Shown piece after piece: positions 37,252 to 46,427 of a DNA stretch of 51,621 nt (its first letter is position 1; each line of letters starts with the position of its first letter). The notes below the pieces were generated by a model. That model did not search any database. It worked only from the letters and a program-made list of their open reading frames with translations, and was not told the DNA's origin. The stretch comes from Strigomonas culicis (lineage: Eukaryota; Euglenozoa; Kinetoplastea; Trypanosomatida; Trypanosomatidae): the NCBI GenBank assembly GCA_000482145.1, contig AUXH01000061.1, positions 1-51,621 on the forward strand, written 5' to 3'. Both the position numbers and the translations under genes were made by a program.

Positions 37252-40200
37252 ATGGGCGATGTGGATCTCAATGACTTAGTCAGTCGCCTTCGTAATGTGA
37301 CCGGCCACGCAGCGGTCTCGGCAGAGGTCAAGAGCGTCATCGTGGGTCGTCAACTCAAGGCCGAGTGTAAGCTGCTGCTCCAGCACGCGCTGCGGCGCCA
37401 TCCGGCCTTGCAGATCCTCTCTGCCTCCCGCGAGGCTGCAATGCAGGTACTCTTCCAACAAATGGAGGACGCGCTGAACGCGCCCGCGAGTGTCATCAAC
37501 GACGCGCTACGCCTCTTTCAGTCCATCAACGAGCTGAGCGAAAAGCTGGAGCAGGAGCGCATCCGCTTCTTGTACCACGACGTGCGTGAAGCCACCGAGT
37601 ATGCCGAGTCCAGAGCGCTGGGGCAGCTGGGCATGGACGCGATGCCGAAGCTGAGCCAGAACCACGAGTCCTATCCGTGCCCGTGGCATGTCCTGTTCGC
37701 CCTCCTCGCCGGCGAGAGCGCACCGGGGATGGCCCATCTCCGGCCCGGCGCGCTGAGCGTGCCCAACCCCACCGTCAGCATGATCGCAGACATGCAGCTG
37801 CTCCATGAGAGTCGGTACGACGTGGTGGCCTGGAAGCGGCTGCTGGACGCGCTCGACGACTTCCCCATCGCCTCCGTGCGGGGCGTGTACCATGTCGCGC
37901 TGCACTACTTTCCCTCCTCGGCCGTGCTCGTGCGGCGGTACCTCGATAAGGAAATCAAGGACGTTGACAGCCGGCAGCGGCTCGATGAGTGCCTCGAGGA
38001 GGAGGACGCCATTCAGACGATGAAGGACTACCTTCGTATTCTGAACTTCTTCTATCGGCACCTGCGGGTCTGTTTTGACGTTCCCCTCTACACACTCTTT
38101 TTGAACTTCATCGGCACCTACGTGAGCGCAGATGACGCGACGATGGGTGCGGTGTATCGATACGTGCTGCAGATGGTCGGCCAGCACCCGCAGAGCACGC
38201 CGCTGTGGACGCGCTACCTGACGTGGCGCACGGGTCTCATCACGGTCTATAACGGACGGCGTGACTTCACGAAGAAGCTGTACCGACACATGCTGCAGAT
38301 CCCGCTGATGGATCTGGAAAAGGTGAAGCAGGACTACGACAGCTTTATCGCGGCCGAATACCGTGACCGGACGGCGCAGGGCGACCAGATGGAGGTGGAG
38401 ACACGCTATAAGCGTGTGAAGGTGGAGGCGTCGGAGCTGGAGAAACTGATGTCCTGGGTGAAGCGCGACATTCTCTTCCTGCCGCTGCCGGCTGCCCACC
38501 GCGCGTCCACGGGCACCGCCGTAACAACTTCCTCGGCCGCGAACCCTTTCGTGCTTTCCGACGAGGCAGAGCAGCGATCGCAGGAGGACATTGATATCTG
38601 GATGAACTGGTGTTACGTCGTCGAGTCGGTGAACAACCCGCTCTTCGTTGTGCCGGACGCCACACACTGGCGACGGTGTCGGTATTTTTATCTGATGCGG
38701 GCGTGCTTCTTTGCACATCGCATCTGCTGCTGGTCGGACTTGCTCCAGTTCTGCGTGAGCCGCCAGTATGGCTTCATAGACAGCAAAGAGCGCGAGTCTT
38801 CGATCCGCCAGGGCATCGAATTGGCCTTGCACTTTATGCCGCAGTCCTTGGTGATGAACCTCTTCTGCATCAACACGCTCGTCAACCACCTGCATGACAC
38901 GACAAGCGCGCAACAGCTCTATCGCCAAGCGCTGCAGCAGGAGCACGGCGCGCTGCTCTACCTTCTCAAGTCGCACGAGGGCGCGGCGATCACCGCGGAC
39001 GTGGCGTCGACGGCGCTGCAGTGCTTGTCCAACCTCACCGTCGCCGCGGTGAACTGGATGCGACTAAGCATCGACGTCGGTCCCTTTCACATTCGACTCG
39101 TCGCTCGCTTCGTCATGCACACGATTGACTTTCTCTCCCTCACGATGCGCGTGGTCAAGACACTGCTGAAGGCTGAGGCGGTCAAGGACCCGCATCTCTA
39201 CCTGCAGCCCTTCAACACTTTCTGTGACGCCTGGATCTTTCTCGAGCTTGTGCGCAATCGCAATGTGGAAGAGGCTTTTCTCGTCCTCCGCCAGTGGAAG
39301 GAGCACCTCTATATGATGCTCAAGTCGGGCGTCGCTAAGCACTGGAGCCCTGAGCAGTGCGGCGTGGACGAGCTTTTCTTTCACTCCTGCGGGCTGCTGC
39401 TGCGCGTGTGGCCCGCCAAGCGGGAGGCGATCTTGGCCTTTGTGCGCGACATGGCCGCGCTCGTCGACGGCAGCGCGGAGACGCACTTCTTCTACCACGC
39501 CTCCAAGCAGTGCCACGACGCCTTCGTGGTTGCCCCGGCCTCGGCGGACGACGCGCCGCACAACCCCTCCCAAGCGGCCTCGCCACCGACGGCAGAGGTG
39601 TGCTTTGGGCTGCAGGGGAAGCTGGTTCACCCGGAGGCGGTGCTGCCGTTTTACGACACGCAGCTGTACGCCTCCAACTTGCTGGAGAAGGCGCTGGCGC
39701 AGCGGTGGCGGCACGTGGCGCGGGCGGCGACGCTCGCGCCGCCGACGGCCGCGGCGGCGGAGGGCGAGCAGGGCCGCTACGCCAAGGCCGCCAAGACGGA
39801 GGATCCGCACGTGTACCCGGAGGAGACGCAGTGGTCTGCGCTGACGCCGCAGTCCGCACAGGAGATGCGGCCGGCCGCGGCGCCGATGGGCGGCGCCCCC
39901 TTTCGCCGGCGGCGTCCCTTCAACGCGCCGGCGGGGAATGCGCTGGACGTCGCCGCCATGCAGCCGCCGCGGGAGCGCGGCAAGACGACGAAGCGCGCGC
40001 ACTTCGCCTGCGCCTGGCGGCCGCTGTCGCTCGCCGAGTTCTTCCGGCAGCGGGCCGTGGATGAGGTGAAGGCCGACACGGGCTCGGCAACGCAAGCCCC
40101 GACTCCCAACGTGGTCATACCGCGGCTCGGCAAGTTGGAGGCCTTGCTGGAAGCGCTGCCGTCCACCAACGAGTATGATCCTGTGAATGCGGAAGGGACG

Positions 40201-40260
40201 CAGCCGTTAAACGTAGACTGGCTCTTGAGCGAACTAACGCAGTGCGCGGCCCTTAAATAA
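37252..40260 (+). CDS. CstF77/Rna14-like mRNA 3'-end processing factor
   Basis: 1002 residues. Helical HAT-type repeats dominate to ~residue 750, with signature helices FFYRHLRVCFDVPLYTLFLN, STPLWTRYLTWRTGLI and KKLYRHMLQIPLMDLEKVKQ then DYDSFI, which match the HAT-N/HAT-C (Suf) region of CstF77/Rna14 (compare P...LE.LW.DY..FE). CstF77 is the dimeric scaffold linking CPSF to other 3'-end factors. In trypanosomatids polyadenylation is coupled to trans-splicing of the next gene. The C-terminal third is Ala/Pro-rich and basic (APFRRRRPFNAPAG) and ends in a small conserved-looking segment. The call rests on pattern; another HAT protein (for example U3 or splicing) is less likely. Confidence 0.78.
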   Translation: MGDVDLNDLVSRLRNVTGHAAVSAEVKSVIVGRQLKAECKLLLQHALRRHPALQILSASREAAMQVLFQQMEDALNAPASVINDALRLFQSINELSEKLEQERIRFLYHDVREATEYAESRALGQLGMDAMPKLSQNHESYPCPWHVLFALLAGESAPGMAHLRPGALSVPNPTVSMIADMQLLHESRYDVVAWKRLLDALDDFPIASVRGVYHVALHYFPSSAVLVRRYLDKEIKDVDSRQRLDECLEEEDAIQTMKDYLRILNFFYRHLRVCFDVPLYTLFLNFIGTYVSADDATMGAVYRYVLQMVGQHPQSTPLWTRYLTWRTGLITVYNGRRDFTKKLYRHMLQIPLMDLEKVKQDYDSFIAAEYRDRTAQGDQMEVETRYKRVKVEASELEKLMSWVKRDILFLPLPAAHRASTGTAVTTSSAANPFVLSDEAEQRSQEDIDIWMNWCYVVESVNNPLFVVPDATHWRRCRYFYLMRACFFAHRICCWSDLLQFCVSRQYGFIDSKERESSIRQGIELALHFMPQSLVMNLFCINTLVNHLHDTTSAQQLYRQALQQEHGALLYLLKSHEGAAITADVASTALQCLSNLTVAAVNWMRLSIDVGPFHIRLVARFVMHTIDFLSLTMRVVKTLLKAEAVKDPHLYLQPFNTFCDAWIFLELVRNRNVEEAFLVLRQWKEHLYMMLKSGVAKHWSPEQCGVDELFFHSCGLLLRVWPAKREAILAFVRDMAALVDGSAETHFFYHASKQCHDAFVVAPASADDAPHNPSQAASPPTAEVCFGLQGKLVHPEAVLPFYDTQLYASNLLEKALAQRWRHVARAATLAPPTAAAAEGEQGRYAKAAKTEDPHVYPEETQWSALTPQSAQEMRPAAAPMGGAPFRRRRPFNAPAGNALDVAAMQPPRERGKTTKRAHFACAWRPLSLAEFFRQRAVDEVKADTGSATQAPTPNVVIPRLGKLEALLEALPSTNEYDPVNAEGTQPLNVDWLLSELTQCAALK

Positions 40261-40382
40261 TAAGTCTCCCTGTAGATGAATGGTAATGTCCAATCGGTCA
40301 AACATCACACACATTTTTTTTTTCGTTGTTGTTTCGTGTAGCCATGCATCACAAGTCTGTGCACCTCTTTCGATAGCACTGA

Positions 40383-40435
40383 ATGATCGACCTTGTTCAA
40401 TCTGCCCCCCTCTTCTCTTTCGAATTGTCCCTTAG
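40383..40435 (+). promoter_or_regulatory. Polypyrimidine tract and splice acceptor that decide the LYR gene start
   Basis: An ATG at 40383 opens the same frame as the LYR gene but is followed by a C/T tract and CCTTAG ending at 40435. Messages spliced at that AG exclude it, leaving the ATG at 40482 as the start with a 46-base leader free of other ATGs. Confidence 0.6.
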
Positions 40436-40481
40436 TCGTTTTTGTTTCCAATTTCTGCCCTTCGTTGTGCACCGTGAAGTC

Positions 40482-41051
40482 ATGTTGCGGCGCATTTCGT
40501 CTTGCTTGTATGCCGCGAAAGTGGAGTTCATATCGCCGAAGCCGGAGTCCCCCATCCCGAATAACGAGATGGAGCCGATCTCCCCCTCTCTGCTGTATAG
40601 GAGGCTGCTGAAGCTTTACATCCGCAAGTTTGACACGGATACAGAGACGATCGTAAAGGCGTGGAAGCAGACCAAGTATGAGTTCTGGCTCGGCCGCAAT
40701 GTGGACGAGGAGACCGCTGACGCGATGAACATCAAGGGACAGCAGGTGTACGAGGCGCTGCGCGCCGGTCTCATCCCTGTGTACAGCAACCCCAAGACGG
40801 GTCAGACCTACTACAAGTACGATAAGGACACCCTCGACGCGGTGCACAACCACATCGATCCGGTCAGTCCCGAAGAGTTTATTCGCCGCTTTCACAACAA
40901 GATGGACCCCAAGGATGTAGAGGAGATCCGCGAGCAGCTGAAGAAGGTGGGGCGCTGGACCGGTCCTGATGAACTTAGCAAAAAGGACCTCTTTCGCGTC
41001 AAGACTAAGCGGAAGGTGAAGTGCACCGATCCGGATGAGCCTGCGGAGTGA
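40482..41051 (+). CDS. LYR-motif (complex1_LYR-like) mitochondrial protein
   Basis: 189 residues from ATG 40482. The first ~20 residues (MLRRISSCLYAAKVEF) look like a mitochondrial presequence. Residues ~36-60 hold SLLYRRLLKLYIRKFD, an LYR motif at the start of a helix followed by basic residues, then WKQTKYEFW, the conserved aromatic end of the LYR fold. The C-terminal half (~95-189) is extra and charged (YYKYDKDTLDAVHNHI, KKVGRWTGPDEL). LYR proteins work with acyl-ACP in Fe-S cluster supply or in respiratory complex/mitoribosome assembly. The specific partner is not deducible here. Confidence 0.68.
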   Translation: MLRRISSCLYAAKVEFISPKPESPIPNNEMEPISPSLLYRRLLKLYIRKFDTDTETIVKAWKQTKYEFWLGRNVDEETADAMNIKGQQVYEALRAGLIPVYSNPKTGQTYYKYDKDTLDAVHNHIDPVSPEEFIRRFHNKMDPKDVEEIREQLKKVGRWTGPDELSKKDLFRVKTKRKVKCTDPDEPAE

Positions 41052-41422
41052 TAGCTCGAACGGTACAACAAGCGAATCGCGTTGTGCTTTTCTTTCGTTC
41101 TTGCTTTTTACCTGTGTGTTTGTTTAACTTCCTCTTACATTTACAGCTGTTCCTTGTGGAACCCGTGCGGCCTTTAGTATGGTCCTTTCATGCACCGCTT
41201 TCTTAATACCCCTAAGCTCTAATAATCGATTCCCTTTCCTACTGTTTTTCACAAGCTCGGTTGCCATCATGCCTTCCCCATGGCGGTCCTTGTCTGAAGG
41301 AATGCCATGCGTGTATGACTTTGAGTCCTATCGGTACCGCGTATGTGGGGATCTGCGTTCTCTCCTTGTTCTTGGTTCTCGTTTTTTTTTTGACGCTGCC
41401 CCCTTAGATAAAATAGAATAGA
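41052..41422. other. Intergenic region LYR-CARP1
   Basis: 371 bases. Contains several ATGs on the + strand (41179, 41269, 41299), a T-run (41386-41393) and CCTTAG at 41402-41407 as the likely acceptor. An 80-codon frame ending at 41421 lies in this spacer and has no recognisable motif. Confidence 0.5.
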
Positions 41423-43624
41423 ATGAGCTCCAATGCTGACCTGTGGTTTATGACGGGCGTCGATGTGCCCCGCCCGGGGCACTCCCCCGCCCCGGACGGG
41501 TCGAGACGATCGCCCCCGTCGCCACAACCACCCGAACTAGTGGAGCCGCAAGAAGAGGAGGAAGAGCTAAGGCCGTTCCAGTGCCCGCCCATCCCCAAGA
41601 TCGCGAGCAAGCGGCCTTACTACTCCACCAGCGGGTTTGACAACGGAACGATCTTTAGCGAGGCGGAGAAGCACTCCATCCTCTCCCGTCTGGACAAGAC
41701 AAGAGTCGTTGATGAAGAGGAGTTCCAGAACCGATTAGACGCCACAAAGGAGCGCAACACGGGTGAGTACATCACCGAGGTGCAGGACCGCAGCAACGCG
41801 CATACGGAGATGGTGATCTCGCACCGACAGGCCGAGTACAGGGAGGCGGAGGGTAAGCGCGAAGACATTCGGTTTCGCCATAAAAATGTGATCCAGCTCC
41901 GACAGATGGAGTCCTTTATGAGTCGGGCCAAGGCCTGGTACGAGATCATCGTCTCGCACGTGTTTCTCACCGCGCTCATCCAAGAGCGCCAGGTGCAGGA
42001 GGCGCTCGATAAGTTTCGCGCCTTGTTGGTTCCAATGATGGTCCGGTACCTGAGGCTAAAGAAGAAGCGACAAGAAGCGGAGGAGCTCGTAAAGCAGCAC
42101 CTCCGCGACATTCCGTTTCCATTTCCCCAGGTGATCCAGAGCATGAACGGCACCTTCTTCACGGGCTGGCCCCCGTGCCTGCTGGAGCAACTCGTCGCCA
42201 ATGCCAAGCCGATGTACCTCAAGAAAGGCTCCTACCTCATGCACGAGGGCGACATCGGCCGCGTCATGTTCATGATCACGCGCGGTGAGGTGTCCATTAT
42301 CTTACATAAGAGGGGAAAGAACAAGCGCCGCACGAAGGAGAACTCGAACGGCGTCCTCCAGATCAAGGCGCCCTGCTACGTGGGTGAATTCGCGCTCGTC
42401 TGCAAGGAGCCGCGCTCCGCCTCGATTTACTGCGAGACCGACATCGGCTTCTGGGCCGTGCTGCCGGAGGACTACGAGGAGGTGGCGAAGAAGCTCAGCC
42501 CGGAGGTCGCGAGCAAGCAGCGGGAGGCGACAGACGAGCGGCGGCGCCAGAACTTGAAGCGCTTCTTCCCTCTGCGCGTTGATTTTTTGCGCAACTTGAA
42601 GTACTTCGAGTCGTTTAGCAATGCCGCGCTCACGCAGCTGATCGAGCTGGTGGAGCCACTCGTGTTGCACGACGGCGACTTCCTCTACAAAATGGGTGAG
42701 ATGGACTCCTCCGTGTACTTCATCCAGGACGGTGTCGCGATGGAGGAGGACGTCACCGGAGAGCAGGTGAAGGTGACCACCGGCAGCTGCATCGGCATTT
42801 TTGAGTGCAGCTGCGGCGTCAACGAGCGCAAGCGGACGACGATTGTTAGCATCAACTACTGCGATATCTGGCGCTTGAGGCGCGAGACGCTGATCGACAT
42901 CGGCATGAGCGAGCCCCACGCACTGCTGGACTGCCGCGCCGCCGCGAAGGCGAACCGTGCCAAGGCGATGCAGAAGAGCGGGCGCGTCATGCACCTGCTG
43001 AAGCGAAACGCGTTCCTCACCTTTACGCTGCTGTCGTCTCAAATTGTGAAGCTGTTCGAGGCCTGCACGCCGTGCGTCTACCTGAACGACGAGCGCATCG
43101 TGTGGATGGGGCAGCCCTTCACGGGCCTCGTGATCATTGTCAGCGGGTCCGTCAACATCACCATCGCCGTCAACGGGGAGCAGGAGGTCATTCGGTACAA
43201 CAAGGCGAACGAGGGTGACCCCGGCCAGTCCGGGCACTCCGCGTTGCCGAGCACCATCGGTTCCTTTACCGCGCCCCCCGCCTCAATGGTGGCGTCCCCG
43301 CGGTTCGCAGATCATTCTGGCGTGGAGGAGAACCCGTTCACCATTATTGGCGCCTACGAGTTCGCGGCCAGCTTCCGCCAGTACGGGTCCACGGTTACCA
43401 GCTTTGGTCTGACACAGGCCTACGTGATTGACAAGGCGAAGCTGGACGCGATTGTCACACCGGAGCTGAAACGAATTATGTTTGACACCGTTGCTGCGCG
43501 CGACCTCGTGGTGGATGCGTACAAGGCGCGCGATATGTCGATTCTTCGAGCCAACATGGCGGCCGGCTTTGCCCAGAAGTTCAAGATCCACCGCGACTCT
43601 CTAAAGGAGAAGAAGAAAAAGTAA
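41423..43624 (+). CDS. CARP1-like protein with three cyclic-nucleotide-binding domains
   Basis: 733 residues. A Pro/Glu-rich N-terminus and helical segment lead to three CNB folds. CNB1 (~250-355) has a complete phosphate-binding cassette, YVGEFALVCKEPRSASIYC, with the Glu and Arg that hold cAMP/cGMP. CNB2 (~395-500) reads CIGIFECSCGVNERKRTTIV and CNB3 (~530-690) reads TIIGAYEFAASFRQYGSTV; both lack the key Glu/Arg and look degenerate. This architecture (one or two good, one partial CNB, ~700 residues, kinetoplastid only) fits cAMP response protein 1 (CARP1) of trypanosomes, part of a PKA-independent cAMP pathway. The C-terminus is KEKKKK. The ligand is not deducible. Confidence 0.75.
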   Translation: MSSNADLWFMTGVDVPRPGHSPAPDGSRRSPPSPQPPELVEPQEEEEELRPFQCPPIPKIASKRPYYSTSGFDNGTIFSEAEKHSILSRLDKTRVVDEEEFQNRLDATKERNTGEYITEVQDRSNAHTEMVISHRQAEYREAEGKREDIRFRHKNVIQLRQMESFMSRAKAWYEIIVSHVFLTALIQERQVQEALDKFRALLVPMMVRYLRLKKKRQEAEELVKQHLRDIPFPFPQVIQSMNGTFFTGWPPCLLEQLVANAKPMYLKKGSYLMHEGDIGRVMFMITRGEVSIILHKRGKNKRRTKENSNGVLQIKAPCYVGEFALVCKEPRSASIYCETDIGFWAVLPEDYEEVAKKLSPEVASKQREATDERRRQNLKRFFPLRVDFLRNLKYFESFSNAALTQLIELVEPLVLHDGDFLYKMGEMDSSVYFIQDGVAMEEDVTGEQVKVTTGSCIGIFECSCGVNERKRTTIVSINYCDIWRLRRETLIDIGMSEPHALLDCRAAAKANRAKAMQKSGRVMHLLKRNAFLTFTLLSSQIVKLFEACTPCVYLNDERIVWMGQPFTGLVIIVSGSVNITIAVNGEQEVIRYNKANEGDPGQSGHSALPSTIGSFTAPPASMVASPRFADHSGVEENPFTIIGAYEFAASFRQYGSTVTSFGLTQAYVIDKAKLDAIVTPELKRIMFDTVAARDLVVDAYKARDMSILRANMAAGFAQKFKIHRDSLKEKKKK

Positions 43625-43979
43625 ACGGAAACTAACTGCATTTGGAACGGAGTAGTTAGTGCTGATGGTTTCAAGAATGCATTATGACTAATATTTATTC
43701 ATGTATATATATATACCTATGTACACTCTCTCTCTATTTTTTTTTTGTTTCTGTGCATGTCTCTTCTTGTTTGGAGAGTATGCGATTCTGCATTGTAGAT
43801 CAAACACACATTGGGGTCCAACGGATTACCCCCCAAAAGAAAGAAAAACAATAATACGGTGTAATTATATGCGCTATTGTTCTTTTTTCCACCTTTATTT
43901 GTGTCTTTTTCTTTAATGCCTTGTTCTCCTCCTTTCTAGCATTTGGAATATTCTTAATTGTATTTCGGTGGACTGCGGC
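43625..43979. other. Intergenic region CARP1-NAF1
   Basis: 355 bases with a TA run (43703-43713), T-runs, a T/C tract (43922-43936) and CTAG at 43936-43939 as the likely acceptor. No gene recognised. Confidence 0.55.
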
Positions 43980-44744
43980 ATGACCGAAGCGTCGAGCGAC
44001 TTCTATGTCGAGCTAAAACCTAGGCAGTCGGTGTCCATCAGCTCCGTCGACTCGGAGCCGCTGCGCCCCTTGCCGACCGCCGCCGTGGGCCGCAGCGGCT
44101 CGGAGGACAGCGCGTCCGGCGACCACCCCGTCGGCGGTGCGGGCGACCCGAACAAGCTGTACACGCTGGACGTGGAGTGCCCCGTCTTTGCTGACACGCA
44201 CGTGGAGCTGATCCGGGTGTCGGAGGCTCCGGTCGCGACCGCCGTGTCGGACACGGAGAAGCTTGTGGTCGCGGAGATGCGGCCGCTATCCCTAGTGCTG
44301 GACATGGGCACCCCCATGTGCCTGGCGGACGGGCGCCGGATCGGCGTCGTCGCTTCCATCTTGGGGCCTGTCAACAACGTGGTCTACGTGGTGGCGAAGC
44401 CAAGCGAGGGTGCCGTGCCGGTGGGCGAGGATACGCCCATCTACTACGATGTAAGCTTCAAGCGCGTCTTGTACGATCCTATGCACCTGTGCGACACCCT
44501 GCACGGCACCGACGCGAGCTACCTCAACGACGAGGAGCTGCCCGACAATGTGCGGCCGGACTTCTCGGACGATGATAAGGAGATGCAATGGAAGCGCGAG
44601 CGCAAGAAGCAGGGCGGCACCTCTGGTCGCGGGCAAGGGTTTGGCGACGTGAGCAGCAGCAGTAGTGTGAATGAGGGCGGCGACCTGAAGTGGTCGGAGA
44701 TGGATTTTATGGAGGATGAAGTAGAACCACCCCACCATGCCTAA
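43980..44744 (+). CDS. NAF1: NAF1, H/ACA RNP assembly factor
   Basis: 254 residues from ATG 43980. The Gar1/Naf1 core (~100-180) reads PLSLVLDMGTPMCLADGRR, GVVASILGPVNNVVYVVAKP and PIYYDVSFKRVLYD, followed by the Naf1-specific acidic tail HGTDASYLNDEELPDNVRPD then FSDDDKEMQWKRERKK, which matches the KGSDAS.NDEE..........F SDDE block found in Naf1 but not Gar1. Naf1 binds Cbf5 in immature H/ACA RNPs and is later replaced by Gar1. The N-terminus is Ser/Gly-rich and poorly conserved. Its partner chaperone SHQ1 is at 12621. Shorter than yeast Naf1 (~490). Confidence 0.88.
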   Translation: MTEASSDFYVELKPRQSVSISSVDSEPLRPLPTAAVGRSGSEDSASGDHPVGGAGDPNKLYTLDVECPVFADTHVELIRVSEAPVATAVSDTEKLVVAEMRPLSLVLDMGTPMCLADGRRIGVVASILGPVNNVVYVVAKPSEGAVPVGEDTPIYYDVSFKRVLYDPMHLCDTLHGTDASYLNDEELPDNVRPDFSDDDKEMQWKRERKKQGGTSGRGQGFGDVSSSSSVNEGGDLKWSEMDFMEDEVEPPHHA

Positions 44745-45108
44745 TGAAAACATCACACGAACACACACCGATACGGAGTTTTTTTTTTCCTACACTGTCT
44801 GTTACATTTAATATATATATATATATATATATATCATATAACGTGTAATAAAACAAGTTTCTCAATCACATCAATATGAATATTTTAGCGGTATGGTACA
44901 CCACACGCTCTATGTTGACACTGTCTGATGGATTGCATTTCCGCAGACAGAGCTCTACTATTTCTTTCCTTCTGTAATACATTCTCCTATGCATGTTCCT
45001 TCTCGCTTCTTCGTTTGCTCTATGTAGTAACGCTCAAGTGGTACACCACACTGTCAATTGAATCAGATCGGACAGTGACACGCGGACACCCCCAACCCCA
45101 GCACCAAG
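44745..45108. other. Intergenic region NAF1-IFT46 with (AT)12
   Basis: 364 bases. (AT)12 microsatellite at 44811-44834; T/C-rich patches near 44950-45020; no gene recognised. The last 50 bases form a GC-richer leader before the ATG at 45109. Confidence 0.6.
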
Positions 45109-46341
45109 ATGCAGCATCAAGACTCGACTTCCTCGGACGCCTCCTCTTCCAGTGGCTCGGACTCTTCGCCGTCCAACTCGCATCCCGGGGCGCAGCTGAA
45201 CGACACGAAGGAGCTGAGTCACCAGTTGCACTCGCCGACGGCTGGCGGCGGCGGCCGGCCGGAACGGCTGAACCCGAGCGCCGTGGCCGCCGTGCCGGGT
45301 AGCAACATCATGGAGAACAACCCGAACGACGAGCGGCTGGACGTGCACGGCGCCGACGTGGTGCAGACGCCCATGGTGAACCTCGGGCAGCTCCGCAACC
45401 CGGACCTCAACGCGGTCGGCAACGTGATGCACAACGAGCCGCACGACGAGGCGATGGCGGTCGACGGCGAGCGCGTGCCGACGCCGGCGAGCAACTTCGG
45501 CGCGAACCCGAACGGCGGCCGGCTGAACTTTGCCGGCGAGGCCTCCACCTCGGAGCACGAGGACGAGGAGGAGGAGGAGGAGACGGACCCGGGGCTCAAG
45601 GTCGGCGGCTTCGGCGGCCAGCGGCCGAACGACCTCGCGGAGGGCGCCGGCGGCAACATGGCGGGCGCGGCGCCGGAGGTGGCGGAGTTCAACCCGGAGG
45701 TCTACGCCCGCGTGAATGCCAAGGCGAGCCGCGAGATGCAGGACCTCTTCAAGCGCATCACGGAGTACGAGCCCTTCGTCGCCGAGCTGCCCGCGAAGCT
45801 CTACCCCTTCATCCCGGACTACTTCCCCGCGATTGGCGACCTGGACCCGTTCGTGAAGGTCCCGCGGCCGGACGGCCGACCGGACGGGCTGGGCCTCTAC
45901 GTCGTGGACGAGCCGGCCATTCCGCAGTCGAACCCGGCGGTCGTCCAGCTAGAGCTGCGCGCCACGCACGCCCACACGGCCGGCGTCGCGCAGGTGGTGG
46001 ACTCCTTCGAGGACGCGGAGAACCGCCCGGAGATCCTCGACCGCTGGATCGCCGACATCAAGCGCGTGCACAGCAAGAAGGCGCTGCCCACCGTCGCGTA
46101 CCAGAAGCCGATGCCGGAGATAGAGTCGCTGCTGCAGATATGGCCGCAGGAATTCGAGGACATGCTCAACTCGGACCTGCAGTTCCCGCCGCCCGCGGTC
46201 GACCTCGACATGGAGCAGTACGTGCGGACACTCTGCGCGATTGTGGACATCCCCACGTACAACTCGCTGATAGACGCGCTGCATGTGATGTTCACCGTGT
46301 ATGAGGAATTCCGCACGAACCAACACTTTCAACACGAATGA
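45109..46341 (+). CDS. IFT46: IFT46, intraflagellar transport complex B protein
   Basis: 410 residues. The C-terminal domain (~200-405) has the IFT46 signature YEPFVAELPAKLYPFIPDYF, PAIGDLDPFVKVPRPDGRPD and GLGLYVVDEPAIPQSNPAVV, then a helical C-terminus. IFT46 is a core IFT-B subunit required for flagellum building. The N-terminal ~190 residues are low complexity: Ser-rich, Asn/Gly-rich with loosely repeated NPN..RL / NFGANPNGGRLNF units, and an acidic block EHEDEEEEEETD. The disordered N-terminus of other IFT46 proteins is also acidic, but the Asn-rich repeat-like portion looks expanded here. Confidence 0.94.
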   Translation: MQHQDSTSSDASSSSGSDSSPSNSHPGAQLNDTKELSHQLHSPTAGGGGRPERLNPSAVAAVPGSNIMENNPNDERLDVHGADVVQTPMVNLGQLRNPDLNAVGNVMHNEPHDEAMAVDGERVPTPASNFGANPNGGRLNFAGEASTSEHEDEEEEEETDPGLKVGGFGGQRPNDLAEGAGGNMAGAAPEVAEFNPEVYARVNAKASREMQDLFKRITEYEPFVAELPAKLYPFIPDYFPAIGDLDPFVKVPRPDGRPDGLGLYVVDEPAIPQSNPAVVQLELRATHAHTAGVAQVVDSFEDAENRPEILDRWIADIKRVHSKKALPTVAYQKPMPEIESLLQIWPQEFEDMLNSDLQFPPPAVDLDMEQYVRTLCAIVDIPTYNSLIDALHVMFTVYEEFRTNQHFQHE

Positions 46342-46398
46342 GGTTTGATCAACGGAAGCATGGATATACATACCTATACACTGTTTGTATGTATATTT

Positions 46399-46427
46399 TT
46401 GTTCTTTTTTTTTAAAAAAAAGAACAA
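46399..46427 (+). repeat. Perfect A/T inverted repeat in the IFT46 3' region
   Basis: TTGTTC plus eight T (46399-46412) and eight A plus GAACAA (46414-46427) form 14-bp arms separated by a single T. In RNA this could pair with a small loop. It starts 58 bases after the IFT46 stop codon. Confidence 0.8.

Noticed and set aside
41179..41421. 80-codon frame before CARP1
   Set aside because: Lies across the pyrimidine tract and acceptor of the next gene and shows no known motif.
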